From: an uncultured Clostridia bacterium
Lineage (GTDB): Bacteria > Bacillota > Clostridia > Christensenellales > UBA1242
DNA length: 64,000 nucleotides
NCBI GenBank assembly: GCA_934747255.1
Contig: CAKVGH010000001.1
Span: 62,001 to 126,000 of the forward strand
Direction of reading: 5' to 3'
The notes beneath the pieces were generated by a model. The model did not search any database. It was given only the letters and a program-made list of their open reading frames with translations, and was not told where the DNA came from. This document shows positions 7,919-16,954 of this stretch, piece after piece. The stretch's first letter is position 1. Every line of letters begins with the position of its first letter. The translations under genes and the position numbers were made by a program.

Positions 7919-8365
7919 ATGAAAAAAGATTATAACGATTTAGCATTATTTGATGAAGGTGATTTGGGATTATCTATCTTAAACGACTTGTTTGGAGTTC
8001 CAAAATTTAGACGAGATGAAAGAGAAATGAATCATCTACTAAAAACTGATATTAAGGAAAACGAAGATAGTTATGCCCTAGAAGTTGAAATGCCTGGTGT
8101 AAATAAGCAAGACATCAATTTGGAACTTAAAAAAGGTTACTTGACTATCTCTGCTGAAAAGCATTCATCAAATGATGAAAAAGACAAAAAAGGCAATTAT
8201 GTGCGTAGAGAAAGATTTTATGGTTCAACAAGCCGTTCGTTCTATGTTGGCAACGATGTAAAAGAAGAAGACATTAAGGCAAGCCTTAACAATGGCGTTT
8301 TGAACATTGAAATTCCAAAAGTAAAACCACAAATCGAACAAACAAAGAAAATTGAAATCAAATAA
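7919..8365 (+). CDS. hsp20: Small heat-shock protein, Hsp20/alpha-crystallin family
   Basis: The start is the ATG eight bases after GGAGG, giving 148 residues, a normal Hsp20 length. The alpha-crystallin domain spans about residues 40-140 and has VEMPGVNKQDINLEL near its start and NGVLNIEIPK near its end. The final IEI is the C-terminal I-x-I anchor used for oligomer assembly. The protein would act as an ATP-independent holdase for unfolding proteins in the cytoplasm. The upstream CIRCE element and consensus promoter indicate HrcA control. Confidence 0.95.
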   Translation: MKKDYNDLALFDEGDLGLSILNDLFGVPKFRRDEREMNHLLKTDIKENEDSYALEVEMPGVNKQDINLELKKGYLTISAEKHSSNDEKDKKGNYVRRERFYGSTSRSFYVGNDVKEEDIKASLNNGVLNIEIPKVKPQIEQTKKIEIK

Positions 8366-8410
8366 TAACTCTGTTTTTCGATAAAAAATCAAAAAGTTTA
8401 CCATTTTTTA

Positions 8411-8443
8411 ATAAAAAAACTGCATTTTATTGCAGTTTTTTTA
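8411..8443 (+). terminator. Terminator of hsp20
   Basis: AAAAACTGCA, a five-base loop and TGCAGTTTTTTT form a compact rho-independent terminator 46 bases after the hsp20 stop. The symmetric A/T runs could also stop argS transcription coming from the right. Confidence 0.8.
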
Positions 8444-8590
8444 ATTTTTTTATAAATTTCAATTAGTTTTTATGCCGCCATTTTGAAAATAACTTTTATA
8501 AAAGCATATTTTATCTAATCGCTTTGTCTACTCTTTTTTATTCTCTGTAAAAAATTATTTATCATAATTTTGAGTCAACAAAGACGGTTA

Positions 8591-10381
8591 CTACATTTTT
8601 TCTGGTGCGTTTACCGAAATGCAATTTAGAGCATTTGCCATAACTTCCTTAACGCACTTAACAAAAGCCATCATTGATTTTGTATGCGACACATTTTCGG
8701 TATCAATTAGCCTAATATCTGTTCCCCATATCGAGTGGAAAAGTGAAGCAAAATCTCTCAAATAATCAACAATCAAGTGTGGCGAATGTTTTTCGGCTGA
8801 CGACAAAATTACTTGTGGGTATTTTGCCATAAACACAGTGAGTTCCTTTATGAGTTTTGGGCAATCTGTCATTAGTCCCTGCAAATCTTTTTTGTCAAAT
8901 TCGTAATCACTACCAAACTTTGCCTTGTAATTTCTTAAAACAGAGTTTGCTCTTGCATAAGCATACTGAATATAGTAAACCAAATTTTCTTTTGATTTTT
9001 CCTTAATCTTTACCAAATCAAAAGTCATTTGTGTGTCGGCACTTTTTGAAAGCATAAAGAGTTTTAATTCATCAACATTTATCGTCTTTGCAACATCGCT
9101 GAGTAATACAAATGTGCCTTTTCGTTTAGACATTTTGAAAGGTTCGCCATTTTTTTCTAGTGCTACCATTTGGCAAAGAATAATCTCTAATTTTGCTTGG
9201 TGATTTGAAATTGCGTCAACGGCACTTGTAATTCGCTTAACATAACCGCCGTGGTCTGCACCGAAAATGTTAATCATTGTATTAAAGCCCCTATCAAACT
9301 TATCTTTATGATAGGCTATATCGCTTGCAAAATATGTTGTTGTTCCGTCTGGTCGCATAACAACTCTGTCCTTGTCATCGCCAAACAATGTTGACCTAAA
9401 CAATGTTTGAAGTTCGTTAGAATACTTTGATTCTTCCTGTTCTTCTTCGTTAGCACTGCCACCAATTGGAGCATCAAGTTTTCCTTTGTAAATGTAAGAA
9501 AGTTCTTCCTGCTCGCCGTTTTCGTTTGTAACTACCTTTTTCATTTTAGATAGATAGTCAATCGCTTCGGTTATTTTTCCAGCATTTACAATATCGGTTT
9601 CGGATACAAAAGAGTCATATTCAAGCCCTAAAAGTCTTAAATCTCCCTTAATGATTTCCATCATAGCATCAACGATTTCTTTTTTGAAAATTTTATAAAA
9701 ATCTTCTTCACTCATTGACACATATTTGTCGCCATATTTCTTTGCGAAAGAATTTGCATAGTCAACCAAGTATTCACCTGGATAGCAACCTTCTGGCATA
9801 CTTTCGTTTTTATGCAAGCCAAAATTTTGTTCATATCTAAATTGCACAGATTTTACCAAAGTTCTTATTTGAACGCCGTAGTCGTTAATGTAGTACTCTT
9901 TTGTAACATCGTAGCCTGCTTTACGCATAAGCCTGTCAATAGCAAGACCAAGTATTGCCCCTCTGCAATGTCCCACATGAAGTGGACCAGTTGGATTAGC
10001 AGATATAAATTCAAGCAAAACTTTACCCTTTGGGTCACCTTTGCCAAAATTATCTTTTTCAGCAAGAATACCAGCCAAAAAATCTTCCCACAAACTTTCC
10101 TTAAATACGATATTTATATAGCCATTAACTACACTAACTTGTTTTACATAATCTAGTTCCGCAATCTTACTAGATAGTTCTTGTGCAATAATGTTTGGAG
10201 CTTTTTTTAGTACCCTAGCAAAAACCATCGCTACATTTGTTGAATAATCACTACCTGTTTGTGTTGGTGGAATACTAAACTTAACATTACTAGCAAGTCT
10301 TTCGTTTTCGTCATAGATAGATCCTACATAGTCTTTTATTACCTTTAATAAGTCTTCATTTACAATTTTGAATAAATCCAT
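8591..10381 (-). CDS. argS: Arginyl-tRNA synthetase
   Basis: The 596-residue class I synthetase charges tRNA-Arg. HVGH, the HIGH motif, occurs in GPLHVGHCRGAILG near residue 130. KMSKRKG near residue 417 is the KMSKS loop. The C-terminal anticodon-binding domain ends NAPEKM, as is typical of ArgRS. An acidic insertion of about 20 residues (EEEQEESKY) sits near residue 310. AAGGA lies nine bases before the ATG. A likely promoter (TTGTTT-N16-TATAAT, 10414-10441) lies just upstream. It is a single-gene transcript. Confidence 0.97.
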   Translation of the reverse strand: MDLFKIVNEDLLKVIKDYVGSIYDENERLASNVKFSIPPTQTGSDYSTNVAMVFARVLKKAPNIIAQELSSKIAELDYVKQVSVVNGYINIVFKESLWEDFLAGILAEKDNFGKGDPKGKVLLEFISANPTGPLHVGHCRGAILGLAIDRLMRKAGYDVTKEYYINDYGVQIRTLVKSVQFRYEQNFGLHKNESMPEGCYPGEYLVDYANSFAKKYGDKYVSMSEEDFYKIFKKEIVDAMMEIIKGDLRLLGLEYDSFVSETDIVNAGKITEAIDYLSKMKKVVTNENGEQEELSYIYKGKLDAPIGGSANEEEQEESKYSNELQTLFRSTLFGDDKDRVVMRPDGTTTYFASDIAYHKDKFDRGFNTMINIFGADHGGYVKRITSAVDAISNHQAKLEIILCQMVALEKNGEPFKMSKRKGTFVLLSDVAKTINVDELKLFMLSKSADTQMTFDLVKIKEKSKENLVYYIQYAYARANSVLRNYKAKFGSDYEFDKKDLQGLMTDCPKLIKELTVFMAKYPQVILSSAEKHSPHLIVDYLRDFASLFHSIWGTDIRLIDTENVSHTKSMMAFVKCVKEVMANALNCISVNAPEKM

Positions 10382-10413
10382 AATTTTTTTCCTTTTATTT
10401 TTATAAGCAATTT

Positions 10414-10441
10414 ATTATATCATAATATTACAAAAAAACAA
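10414..10441 (-). promoter_or_regulatory. Promoter of argS
   Basis: On the minus strand TTGTTT and TATAAT are 16 bases apart, with the argS start 33 bases beyond the -10 box. Confidence 0.6.
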
Positions 10442-10738
10442 TTAGTTTTTTGGTTGTTTGTTTTTTTGGAATTAAAAAATCGCTAGAAGTTTTCTAACGA
10501 CTTTTTTATTATTTTTGTTTTGAAAAAAGAAAAATTTTCAATTTTTTTATGAAATTTTACTGATTTTTTTGAAAAAAACTGCATTATTTCATATTTTTTT
10601 ACATTTTTTCCAAAAAATTTTTGCAATCGTAATCAATTCAATAAACTAACATTTTTATCTACAAATAGTAAAAATTTGTTTTCACATTTTTCTTTTAATA
10701 ATTATTGAATAATAGTTTAAGTGCAAATGATTTGAAAA
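10442..10738. other. Very AT-rich gap with one terminator
   Basis: No gene or GC-rich structured block is seen. Runs of A and T dominate. Besides the argS promoter region, the only clear element is the hairpin at 10475-10508. Confidence 0.5.
10475..10508. terminator. Bidirectional hairpin terminator
   Basis: TCGCTAGAA and TTCTAACGA pair around GTT with one mismatch. AAAAAA precedes and CTTTTTT follows. It would end the Nudix transcript on the minus strand. Confidence 0.6.
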
Positions 10739-11251
10739 TTAAACCCATTGTTCTACTTGTTCGTCATCAGCATAAGTTTTAATGCCAAAATGTTTTTGAG
10801 CAAGTTTAACTGCTTCCAAAATTTGATTTTTACCAACATCGCCCCAACCTAAAAGTTTAATTGCTTGATTTGGAGTTGTAAAAAGTCTGTCGTAAGTATC
10901 CCCATTGTCTGGGTCAGGTTGTTTAACCCCCACTTTGTCCACTAACGCTGTCATACGCATTTGAGCATAAGGTGGCTTGCCATTTTCTTCATCAACTTCT
11001 TGGTAACCAACACTTATCAATTTTGACTGCAATGTGGTATTAAGCTCTTCCACCATTTCTCGTCTTAAAGTAGCGTCCCTGCTATCATCAAAATTTTCTG
11101 GTGTTCCGCCCCCAAACGAATAAACTCTTCTGTCTTTTTTGTTTTCAACCTTTAACAAAACCAAACCATCTGCATTGAAAACAATTCCGTAAACCTGAGT
11201 CACCTTTAAGTTTTGTGGTACATTACCACTATGCCAAACAAATTTTGCCAT
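10739..11251 (-). CDS. Nudix hydrolase, substrate unknown
   Basis: The ATG at 11251 follows AGGAGGG and gives a 170-residue protein. The Nudix box reads GGGTPENFDDSRDATLRRE followed by MVEELN. The box is slightly longer than the standard one before the REUxEE core. An N-terminal strand region, VTQVYGIVFNADGLVLL, is typical of the fold. There is no second domain that would name a substrate. It stands alone between a terminator and the tRNA. It differs from the MutT-like protein at 555-959 in length and box. Confidence 0.85.
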   Translation of the reverse strand: MAKFVWHSGNVPQNLKVTQVYGIVFNADGLVLLKVENKKDRRVYSFGGGTPENFDDSRDATLRREMVEELNTTLQSKLISVGYQEVDEENGKPPYAQMRMTALVDKVGVKQPDPDNGDTYDRLFTTPNQAIKLLGWGDVGKNQILEAVKLAQKHFGIKTYADDEQVEQWV

Positions 11252-11401
11252 ACTTTTTCCCTCCTTTTTATTAACTTTAAGCAGTATAACAAAATATAAA
11301 ATATTTTGCAATACTTAAATAAAAAAATAAACCTAGCCGTTTTATAAAAAATTTAATATAGTTTTGATTAAATTTGAATACTAAAATATATTTTATAAAA
11401 A

Positions 11402-11437
11402 TAAAAAATCACTTATCATAAGACAAAGTGATTTTTA
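11402..11437 (-). terminator. Terminator of the tRNA transcript
   Basis: AAATCACTT and AAGTGATTT pair across a 12-base loop, followed on the minus strand by TTTTTTATTTT. It begins four bases past the tRNA CCA end. Confidence 0.8.
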
Positions 11438-11440
11438 TAT

Positions 11441-11516
11441 TGGAGCTACTGGGCGGGCTTGAACCGCCGACCTACGCGTTACGAGTGCGTTGCTCTACCA
11501 ACTGAGCCACAGTAGC
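11441..11516 (-). tRNA. tRNA-Thr (anticodon CGT)
   Basis: The 76-base gene folds as a full cloverleaf. The acceptor stem is GCTACTG/CAGTAGC, the D arm GCTC/GAGC, and the T arm GGCGG-TTCAAGC-CCGCC. The CCA is encoded. The anticodon loop CTCGTAA gives CGT, reading ACG (Thr). Pair 31-39 of the anticodon stem is an A-C mismatch. The gene resembles B. subtilis tRNA-Thr in its loop and variable region. Confidence 0.93.
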
Positions 11517-11574
11517 ATATCATACTTTTTGTTCTTCTGCTATCCTTTTTTGTTTATAAGGGGTTTTTGTTTAC

Positions 11575-11630
11575 GGTAGCCCCAAGGTCTTCCGGTCGCA
11601 ATTACAAATTGCTCTCCGCTTTGGCTAACA
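11575..11630. ncRNA. GC-rich structured segment upstream of tRNA-Thr, unidentified
   Basis: About half of these bases are G or C, far above the surroundings. TAGCC (11577-11581) pairs with GGCTA (11623-11627), enclosing a hairpin of GCAATT-ACA-AATTGC (11598-11612). On the minus strand the left part aligns loosely with a tRNA D arm plus a seven-base loop carrying TGT, the Thr anticodon. No normal T arm follows. It may be a degenerate tRNA or an unknown RNA co-transcribed with the tRNA. Strand is assumed minus. Confidence 0.35.
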
Positions 11631-11707
11631 ATATTTAGTTTTAATTAAATTTATATTAGCGTTTTATCAGTTTTATGTTTAATAACAAAATGGCGACAAA
11701 ATTTTAA

Positions 11708-11738
11708 CAAAAAAATGCGACAATAAATATTATCACAT
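11708..11738 (-). terminator. Terminator of the gerA operon
   Basis: On the minus strand ATGTGATAAT and ATTGTCGCAT form a ten-pair stem with two G-T wobbles and a four-base loop, followed by TTTTTTTG. It lies 30 bases past the gerAC stop. Confidence 0.75.
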
Positions 11739-11768
11739 TTTTTATTTATTTTCAAGTAAAATAAAGTT

Positions 11769-13097
11769 TTAATCAATATTACTAATTATTACATCTACAA
11801 AAAACTCCACATCTTGCATATAGTCCCATTTATTATCAAGGGTGTCCAAATATTTATACCACTTTTTTGGAGCAAAACGCTCAAAAGTAGTATAGGTATC
11901 AAACAAGTCCAATTTAAGTTCTTTTGTCAAATTTACGGCACTTGAAATATCTAGTTTTATTTTTTCCACAATTTTGGCTTTTGCCTGTGGGGACAAAAAG
12001 TCTATGTTATCGTTCGTAACAGATGATGATGAAAGTTCGTTTTTAATTTCTTCCACTCGTAATTTGTAGTTGATTGTATAATATACTCTTGGTTTATTGT
12101 TTTTAGAAAATCCAATAGTTTTAGTAGTTAAGGCCGCTCTAATACTCAAAGATAAACTTGCATTTGTCAAAACATCATCAGTAACATTATCAACAGTAAA
12201 TAGTCCTTTTGTTCCATTATTTGTTAAAACTCCAAACCCAGCAACTTGTTCGGCATCAAGAATTTTTACTAACTTTCCTTCATTAAAAATTGCTGTTTTT
12301 CCATCATTTGATAAATACTGTTGTTTTTTTGAGTCTTGACTATCACCGCCTGACGAACTTGAACTATCGCTAGATTGACCACCGCCTTCACTCGTTTCTC
12401 GGCCACCTGACTGACTATCACCACCACTTGAATCTCCGCCTTCTCCGCCACCGCCAGAACTAGATTCACCAGTTTGTAAGGCAGAAATGCCATTATACTC
12501 TTGGGTAACAAGTGACATTACAGGTACAAAACAAGCCCCATGATTTTCGTAGTAAACCTTGTAAAAATTTGATAAAAGCATAGATTTTGACTTTAAATAT
12601 TGATTATTAAACTGAGCAATATCATTTAGGTTTCGATTAAAGTTTTTATCAATCTCAACAGCCTTTTTTAATATTGCTTTTGATGAGCCTTCACAAAAAA
12701 TTAGTTGAGCATTGTAATTCACTCTTTTGCTTCTTAATACTTGGTCTATGATTTCAATGATATTATCATCTTTTAATGATTCACCAATTAAAATAGTACT
12801 ACAATGTGAAAGTCCTAAAATTTTACCAATGTGAATAGATAGTCCGTTAATTGCTTCGGTACTATTTATTCCAATCGAACTTATTACTTGTGCATTTTGA
12901 TTATATGTGGTTTCATATCTAGGCACTATAATTTCTGCCGATACTTCGTACTTTTCTTCCGCCAATTTGTCAACACCCATTGCAACAACAATACTCCTGT
13001 CTTCGGTTTGTGCGTGCAAAGAAATACTACTAGGTACAAGTAGAGCCATTATAATGATAAAAATAATCCAAAGGCTATTTTTCCACAGACTTCTCAT
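11769..13097 (-). CDS. gerAC: Spore germination protein, Ger(x)C family (GerAC)
   Basis: The 442-residue protein has an N-terminal hydrophobic segment (about 8-28) and then IVVAMGVDK, the typical start of the Ger(x)C N-terminal domain. The C-terminal domain ends in a conserved-looking aromatic region (WKYMQDVEFFVDV). GerAC is normally a lipoprotein subunit of the germinant receptor in the spore inner membrane. Here no Cys follows the hydrophobic segment, so lipidation is not expected. Residues about 206-256 are a Ser/Gly-rich linker between the two domains. Its start overlaps gerAB by 23 bases and has AAAGGAG upstream. Confidence 0.9.
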   Translation of the reverse strand: MRSLWKNSLWIIFIIIMALLVPSSISLHAQTEDRSIVVAMGVDKLAEEKYEVSAEIIVPRYETTYNQNAQVISSIGINSTEAINGLSIHIGKILGLSHCSTILIGESLKDDNIIEIIDQVLRSKRVNYNAQLIFCEGSSKAILKKAVEIDKNFNRNLNDIAQFNNQYLKSKSMLLSNFYKVYYENHGACFVPVMSLVTQEYNGISALQTGESSSGGGGEGGDSSGGDSQSGGRETSEGGGQSSDSSSSSGGDSQDSKKQQYLSNDGKTAIFNEGKLVKILDAEQVAGFGVLTNNGTKGLFTVDNVTDDVLTNASLSLSIRAALTTKTIGFSKNNKPRVYYTINYKLRVEEIKNELSSSSVTNDNIDFLSPQAKAKIVEKIKLDISSAVNLTKELKLDLFDTYTTFERFAPKKWYKYLDTLDNKWDYMQDVEFFVDVIISNID

Positions 13098-14181
13098 TTA
13101 GCACTCTCCTTTTTACATTTACTAACATAATAGGCAAAAACATTGGCACAAAATATTGAATAGCTAACACAAAGTATTTGAGCACTGACGCAATGGCACT
13201 AGTCATTAAAATTTGCGAAAACCACGCCATTAGAATTAGCGAACAAGCAAGAGCCACAACGCTAGCACTGACAAATTTTTCATTTGGAGTTGATACCGAA
13301 AAACAATAGGTAAAGCAATTAGTTGCAAAATGCACATAGAACCCCATTGCAACAAACTCGGCTATCGGCCACAAAAATACAATAACCCAAGTAAACCTTC
13401 CGCTTGTGGAAAGTCTTGGAATATATTCGGTTACATCTACAATTGTAGTTTTGTAAGTATCTGCAATCGCACCAAACAATGAGTAATGGATAAATGCAAG
13501 TGCGACTACTATTGACATTGCCGACAAATAACTCAATGTAACCTTACCAAAAAAGTTTTTTTCGATTTTTATTTTACCCATTATCATCATTAGTAATAGA
13601 AAATCTCCAAACCAAAAGGCATAATCCAAACAACTACTCAAAACAGACTTCATTCCGTTTTTTACGAAAGGCAAAAATGCAAAAAAGTCAACCGAACTAA
13701 CCGAGAACAAAAACGCCATTATTATTGCCATTGCTATAAAGTAAATGAAAATTTCTAGCGACCTACCCATAGCATTTAAGGGCTTTGTTGCAACATAGCC
13801 AAGCATCAACCCTACGGGAAACAAAAAAGTAAACCAGTTTAAGTCCACATAAGCAGTTTCGGTATAAAACTCATAACACTCTCTAATGAGCATTGCAACT
13901 TTCATTGCAAATAATAATCCTAAAACAAAAAATAAAATTTTTGCAATGACTTTTCCACAACCTTTTTCAAAAAATTCTCGCATAGTAATATTTGGAAAGG
14001 CTTTTTTGATGGCAAAAATTAGTAGAAAGAAAATCATATCAATAGCCGTCATTATTAAAATGGCAAGCCAAACCGCATTTCCAGACCTACTGATAATAAG
14101 CGATGGCAAAACAAGCAACTTTGTTGCACAGGTAATTATAAAAATCATCAAGCACGATTGCCTTGTTGTTAAGTCTTTCAT
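13075..14181 (-). CDS. gerAB: Spore germination permease, GerAB family
   Basis: The 368-residue protein has about ten hydrophobic helices. Its opening, MKDLTTRQSCLMIFI, is typical of the APC-superfamily GerAB/GRKB permeases. The family binds the nutrient germinant in the spore inner membrane and signals to GerAA. The ATG directly follows the gerAA stop with no gap, and its GGAG lies within the gerAA end, so translation is coupled. It overlaps gerAC by 23 bases. Germinant specificity cannot be read from sequence. Confidence 0.93.
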   Translation of the reverse strand: MKDLTTRQSCLMIFIITCATKLLVLPSLIISRSGNAVWLAILIMTAIDMIFFLLIFAIKKAFPNITMREFFEKGCGKVIAKILFFVLGLLFAMKVAMLIRECYEFYTETAYVDLNWFTFLFPVGLMLGYVATKPLNAMGRSLEIFIYFIAMAIIMAFLFSVSSVDFFAFLPFVKNGMKSVLSSCLDYAFWFGDFLLLMMIMGKIKIEKNFFGKVTLSYLSAMSIVVALAFIHYSLFGAIADTYKTTIVDVTEYIPRLSTSGRFTWVIVFLWPIAEFVAMGFYVHFATNCFTYCFSVSTPNEKFVSASVVALACSLILMAWFSQILMTSAIASVLKYFVLAIQYFVPMFLPIMLVNVKRRVLNEKSVEK

Positions 14182-15636
14182 TTATTCTCCTACATTTTTT
14201 ATTCTCTTTTTCTTTTGGCTTGGAATAGCAAGCGGTCTTGTATCTCTTGCTATGACATCTTTTTTAACTATGCCGTCAACAAGGTCATCTTGTATTCGTG
14301 GAGCATAAGGTGCTAAATATGGTGTGCCATACGAATTAAACGCACTTAAATAAAGTACCATAAGCATTGCCCCTAAAATAATACCAAAAAGCCCTATTGT
14401 GCCACCCACAAAGGTAAAGACTATTCGCATAAGTGATAGTTGTGCCGATTGGTCGGGAACGGTGTAAAAAGAGATTCCTGACAGCGCCACAATCATTACC
14501 GCTGGTGGACTAATAAGCCCCGCTTTTACTGCCGTATCGCCAAGTACTAACGCTCCAACAATGCCAAGAGCAATACCAAGATATTTTGGCATTCTCAAAC
14601 TGGCTTCATACAAAATTTCAAACAGTATTATTACAAAAAGCATTTCCATAAATGGTGGAAACGGCAAGCCCTGAATACTATTCATCAAAGTGACTAAAAA
14701 TTTTAACGGAACAACCCTATAATGATAAAGTTGAACTGCAACATATAACCCCGGCAATAGCATTGAAATTGTTACGCCAAAAAATCTTATCATTCTAATA
14801 AAACTAATTCTAAAACTGCCTTGATAGTAGTCGTCACTATTTTGCAAATCTTCAATGAGCAAAAATGGTAGAGTCAAAACTATTGGGCTTCCATCAACAA
14901 CAATGGCAACTCGTCCTTCCAACATTTTTGCCACGGCAATGTCTGGTTTTTCGGTTTTTCCCACCTGCTTAAAAATTGTATTTTTATTTTCTTCCAAAAA
15001 ATTTACTAAATAGTGCGAATCTATAATTCCGTCTATCTTGATTTCCTTTAACTTATCCAAAACCTTTTGCACAACTTTTTTGTCAGCAATATCGTTAAGA
15101 TACATTATATTAACCTTTGTTTTGGTGTAATTTCCCAAACTCAACTGCTTTATTTTAAGGGCACTGGTAGGCAACCTTTTTCTAATTAAGACTGTATTTG
15201 TTTTTATACTCTCAACAAAGCCTTCTCGTGGTCCAAAGATGACCGCAGATGTTGGCGGTTCAACAATGCTTCTTTCTTCAAACTGCGTTATGGCACACTT
15301 AATAGCATAAGATTGACCATCTATTATCATAAGAGCATTGCCGTCTAAAACTGCTTTTTGGCACGCTTCCATTGTTTCAAGTTTTTCCTGTCCGCCCACC
15401 ATCAAAACATTTTTCATTAAGTAGTCAACCAACTTTGTTTTGGGTAATTTTTTCAAGTCCTTTAATGGCTTTATAATCTCCTGCGAAAGTCGTTTTAGGT
15501 CAACAAAATTCTGCACATAAAATATGCAGTATTTTTTCTTCAAAAACTCGCCTTCGTAAACCACAATATCTTCATTTTCGTTTAACATTTGTTTTAATTG
15601 TTGTTTGGTTTTTTCAATACTCTTTTTTATAGTCAT
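14182..15636 (-). CDS. gerAA: Spore germination protein, GerAA family
   Basis: The 484-residue protein has a soluble N-terminal half containing EPPTSAVIFGPREGFVES, a hallmark of GerAA, and then about five membrane helices. MEGRVAIVVDGSP-like text (LEGRVAIVVDGSPIVLTLP) marks the next conserved block. The C-terminal tail (about residues 445-484) is basic. GerAA forms the ion channel of the germinant receptor. It is first in the gerAA-gerAB-gerAC operon. AGGTG precedes the ATG, and a sporulation-type -10 box lies 14 bases upstream. Confidence 0.95.
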   Translation of the reverse strand: MTIKKSIEKTKQQLKQMLNENEDIVVYEGEFLKKKYCIFYVQNFVDLKRLSQEIIKPLKDLKKLPKTKLVDYLMKNVLMVGGQEKLETMEACQKAVLDGNALMIIDGQSYAIKCAITQFEERSIVEPPTSAVIFGPREGFVESIKTNTVLIRKRLPTSALKIKQLSLGNYTKTKVNIMYLNDIADKKVVQKVLDKLKEIKIDGIIDSHYLVNFLEENKNTIFKQVGKTEKPDIAVAKMLEGRVAIVVDGSPIVLTLPFLLIEDLQNSDDYYQGSFRISFIRMIRFFGVTISMLLPGLYVAVQLYHYRVVPLKFLVTLMNSIQGLPFPPFMEMLFVIILFEILYEASLRMPKYLGIALGIVGALVLGDTAVKAGLISPPAVMIVALSGISFYTVPDQSAQLSLMRIVFTFVGGTIGLFGIILGAMLMVLYLSAFNSYGTPYLAPYAPRIQDDLVDGIVKKDVIARDTRPLAIPSQKKKRIKNVGE

Positions 15637-15650
15637 AATTCACCTAAATT

Positions 15651-15657
15651 TAGTATG
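15651..15657 (-). promoter_or_regulatory. Possible forespore (sigma-G/F type) -10 element of gerA operon
   Basis: On the minus strand CATACTA lies 14 bases before the gerAA ATG and fits the CATnnTA -10 of sigma-G/sigma-F promoters. A matching -35 is not obvious. gerA operons are known sigma-G targets, which supports the reading. Confidence 0.4.
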
Positions 15658-15715
15658 TATAAATTTTGAAAAAATAATTAAAAAATTGTCATTTTTTGCT
15701 AAAAACTTTTAATTA

Positions 15716-15746
15716 CTACAAAAAAGAACCCTTTATAGAGTTCTTA
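15716..15746 (-). terminator. Terminator of surface locus A operon
   Basis: AAGAAC...GTTCTT (15724-15745) forms a stem with one internal mismatch. On the minus strand it runs into TTCTTTTTTG. It lies 25 bases past the FN3-protein stop. Confidence 0.7.
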
Positions 15747-15770
15747 AAATTTTATAAAATATATATCTAA

Positions 15771-16952
15771 TTAAATAGTGTAAACACTTTCGTTTGAATC
15801 AATATAATAGTTATAGCCATTGGCTTTTATGTATATTTTACTTCCAGCCAAATATGTTGATTTTGGCAAAGTAATACCACAAACTTCACAACTTGTATCT
15901 ATCCAAGTATTATCAATTCGTATGGCATAAGTTTTAGCATTTGGCGTAGCGTCCCAACTTATAAAGACATTGTCGCCGTCTATTACAACTTTGATATTTG
16001 TTACACTACTTAATTTTTCTGTTTTAGTGTAAGATACCACATCTGTAAACGCACTTGTTATGTAATTGCCTGTACCTATCGCTTGTACTTTGAATGAATA
16101 AACACCCGCATTACTTACAAGAGAACTGAAATCGTAAGAATTTTTTGTTGTACTAAACTCTTGACTATTGTTAACTAAAATTTTATAGCCAGAACAATTT
16201 TTAACCGCCTTCCAAGACAAGGTTAAACTTGACTGGTCAAATCTCAAATTTGTTGGAGCGGACAAATTTAATGTTTTTTGATATGTTACAGCATTACTAT
16301 ATGCACTATCAAAGTAGTTTTCACTACCAATTGCTTTTACGGCAAAACTAAAACTTGTTTTTGTCATAGTTCCAATATAGCCACTTACATCAAACGCATT
16401 TGCCGAAGTTGTAACTATGTAATTACCGCTATCATAGACATTGTAGCCAGTAGAATTACTAACCGTTGTCCAAGTTAAATACATATCATCTATTGCCAAG
16501 TTTGGTGTTGATAGTTGATGTTTATTAACAAACTCTTGTGGCTCTGTTGATAATGAATCGCTAAAATCTTCTCCACCAATACATTTACAATAGTAGTAGT
16601 ATGATTTTGCATCTACAAACAAGTCAGTTACATCAAGACTATATTTTTCATAAGGTTTTGTTTCATCGTAATCTTTTGTCAAAAATTCGGTGTATTCATA
16701 AATATCTTGTGGAGATGCTCCATCGTAAATATAAAACGCATAGTAGGAAGCAAAAAGGTTATTGTTTGCTACTAACATTTTTTTTTCGCCGTCAAATTGT
16801 AATGCCACGGTTGGTGTTTCTAGTCTAGGTTTCGAGTCGTCCTTTTTGAAAAAAACAAAAACGCAAAGAACGGCAACAACCGTTCCCACAACTATAAAGG
16901 TAAGCAATGCTATAAGCCACCATAGGTTTTTAGTGTCTTTTTGTTCTTCCAT
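15771..16952 (-). CDS. Membrane-anchored protein with fibronectin-III-like repeats
   Basis: The ATG at 16952 lies two bases after the preceding stop; GGGG is a weak ribosome binding site, so coupling is likely. The 393-residue protein has one membrane span near residues 10-33, with the rest outside the cell. Three FN3-like repeats cover about 142-393. Repeats 1 and 2 end in related text, VKAIGSENYFDSAYS and VQAIGTGNYITSAFT; repeat 3 diverges at the C terminus. The same repeat type builds the 2181-residue lipoprotein at 46214-52759. It probably has an adhesion or scaffold role, which is inference. Confidence 0.8.
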   Translation of the reverse strand: MEEQKDTKNLWWLIALLTFIVVGTVVAVLCVFVFFKKDDSKPRLETPTVALQFDGEKKMLVANNNLFASYYAFYIYDGASPQDIYEYTEFLTKDYDETKPYEKYSLDVTDLFVDAKSYYYYCKCIGGEDFSDSLSTEPQEFVNKHQLSTPNLAIDDMYLTWTTVSNSTGYNVYDSGNYIVTTSANAFDVSGYIGTMTKTSFSFAVKAIGSENYFDSAYSNAVTYQKTLNLSAPTNLRFDQSSLTLSWKAVKNCSGYKILVNNSQEFSTTKNSYDFSSLVSNAGVYSFKVQAIGTGNYITSAFTDVVSYTKTEKLSSVTNIKVVIDGDNVFISWDATPNAKTYAIRIDNTWIDTSCEVCGITLPKSTYLAGSKIYIKANGYNYYIDSNESVYTI

Positions 16953-16954
16953 TA

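Noticed and set aside
12097..12511. Extra frames opposite or out of frame with gerAC
   Set aside because: They coincide with the Ser/Gly-rich repeat of gerAC and do not resemble any protein.
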